Below are positions 63,065-64,000 of a stretch of 64,000 nucleotides of DNA, in pieces. The notes beneath the pieces are model-generated. The model did not search any database. It had not been told where the DNA came from and was given only the letters and a program-made list of their open reading frames with translations. Source of the DNA: Gelidibacter gilvus (GTDB lineage Bacteria; Bacteroidota; Bacteroidia; Flavobacteriales; Flavobacteriaceae); contig NZ_SDDZ01000006.1 in the NCBI RefSeq assembly GCF_004115975.1, forward strand, positions 62,001-126,000. The letters are read 5' to 3'. A program made the position numbers and the translations under genes. How positions within the stretch are numbered: the first letter of the stretch is position 1; every line of letters begins with the position of its first letter.

Positions 63065-64000
63065 ATGGCGAAAACACCTAAAATAATCATCATTGGCGCT
63101 GGATTTGGCGGCGTCAAAATGGTTAAATCCCTACATAAAAAACCCGTAGAAGTGCTTCTGATCGATCGGAACAATTATCACAACTTTCAACCTTTAATGT
63201 ACCAAGTGGCCACTGGAGGTTTGGAACCTGGAAATATAGGATATCCTGTAAGACGGATTTTCAGAAAATATAAGAATGTCAGCTTTCGGATGGCAGAAGT
63301 TTTGTCGATAGACATTCAAAAAAATAAAATTTCGACCTCCATTGGAGAAATGGATTATGATTATTTAGTGATGGCCTCGGGAAGCGAAAATAACTTTTTC
63401 AATTTCGAGCGCGTTAAACATAAATTGCTGACCCTAAAATCGCTACCTGATGCCCTACAAATACGGAATTGGATTTTTCAGAATCTCGAACGCGCCTTGG
63501 CTGAAAACAGAAAAGAATCGTTAGAAGAGATCATGAACATTGCCATTGTAGGTGGTGGACCGGCAGGAATTGAACTTGCAGGGGCATTGGCAGAAATGAA
63601 AAAATACGTCATCCCCAAGGAATTTCCTGAATTGGAGTTGTCTAGAATGAGTCTTAATCTATATCAATCCGGACCAAAATTACTCGCAGCGATGTCAGAA
63701 GAAGCTTCTGAAAAAACCCTTGAATATCTCAAGGAAATGGGTGTGAACGTCTTTCTCAATACTCGGGTTAGTGATTATAAGAACAATGCTATTGTGTTGG
63801 AAGACGGAAGCCATTTTATAACCAATACGGTCATATGGACCGCAGGAGTTAAAGGATCTCCCATAGCTGGTTTTCCAGAAGAAGTCATCCTTCGGGGCAA
63901 CCGTTTGTCGGTCAATAAATTTAATCAAGTGATTGGTATCGAAAATGTTTTTGCTATCGGAGATGTAGCGGCACATAGTTCTATTGATGCACTAAATGGA
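63065..64000 (+). CDS. ndh: Type II NADH dehydrogenase (3' end outside window)
   Basis: The first 312 residues are visible. They contain the FAD-binding I-I-I-I-G-A-G-F-G-G at residues 7-16, the NADH-binding A-I-V-G-G-G-P-A-G-I-E-L-A near 161, a T-A-G-V-K-G-S-P segment and the second FAD motif F-A-I-G-D-V-A-A near 297. The enzyme passes electrons from NADH to quinone without pumping protons and is peripheral on the inner membrane. The start ATG at 63065 precedes the first strand. A palindromic repeat lies in the leader. The tail with the membrane anchor is beyond the window. Confidence 0.92.
   Translation, partial: MAKTPKIIIIGAGFGGVKMVKSLHKKPVEVLLIDRNNYHNFQPLMYQVATGGLEPGNIGYPVRRIFRKYKNVSFRMAEVLSIDIQKNKISTSIGEMDYDYLVMASGSENNFFNFERVKHKLLTLKSLPDALQIRNWIFQNLERALAENRKESLEEIMNIAIVGGGPAGIELAGALAEMKKYVIPKEFPELELSRMSLNLYQSGPKLLAAMSEEASEKTLEYLKEMGVNVFLNTRVSDYKNNAIVLEDGSHFITNTVIWTAGVKGSPIAGFPEEVILRGNRLSVNKFNQVIGIENVFAIGDVAAHSSIDALNG

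Overview
The window is about 64 kb of AT-rich DNA from a member of the Bacteroidota, most probably a flavobacterium. The evidence is TAnnTTTG-type -7 promoter boxes, protein families typical of Flavobacteriia (M28 and M24 peptidases, AraC regulators, a response regulator with a Crp-type output domain, baeRF and DUF2784 proteins), and a chromosomal gene style with short intergenic regions. I see no rRNA, tRNA, CRISPR array or intact insertion sequence. The first gene (a Tat-exported vWA protein) and the last (a type II NADH dehydrogenase) run off the ends.

Layout. 0-8 kb: vWA protein, AraC regulator, M24 and M28 peptidases. 7-23 kb: a general stress and maintenance region with three CsbD-like proteins and several tiny hydrophilic proteins, DUF1328, AlkB, large-subunit catalase, YciE/F ferritin-like protein, a glycosyltransferase/GH130 pair and a two-gene Ku-LigD end-joining operon. 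23.5-26.4 kb: a candidate restriction-modification locus (PLD-superfamily nuclease, XRE controller, C5 cytosine methyltransferase). 26.8-29.5 kb: a PAS histidine kinase and a REC-Crp response regulator. 29.5-57 kb: YtxH protein, a giant NdvB-like beta-glucan synthase, dodecin, DUF2784, RtcB, exonuclease III, a saccharopine dehydrogenase-like enzyme, universal stress protein, a complete nine-gene N-type ATPase operon, MscS channel, ArsC-like and baeRF proteins. 57-64 kb: aspartate dehydrogenase, APC permease, ribulose-phosphate epimerase, class I aldolase and NDH-2.

The most interesting signal is regulatory. Ten copies of a 14-bp Crp/Fnr-type palindrome (core TGAY-N4-RTCA, best copy ATGACCTAGGTCAT) lie upstream of eleven transcription units between 26.6 and 56 kb. 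In all eleven the T of the -7 TA dinucleotide lies exactly 29.5 bp from the palindrome centre, which puts the activator at about -41.5 (class II geometry). One copy precedes the kinase/Crp-type regulator operon itself, and one lies between the N-ATPase operon and mscS with a correctly spaced -7 box on each side. I infer an autoregulated stress or energy-limitation regulon controlled by the neighbouring two-component system. Its proposed members are the kinase/regulator pair, YtxH, dodecin, RtcB, Usp, a small secreted protein, N-ATPase, MscS, a small coiled-coil protein, a Cys-less ArsC-like protein and a baeRF protein. The signal sensed is not visible from sequence.
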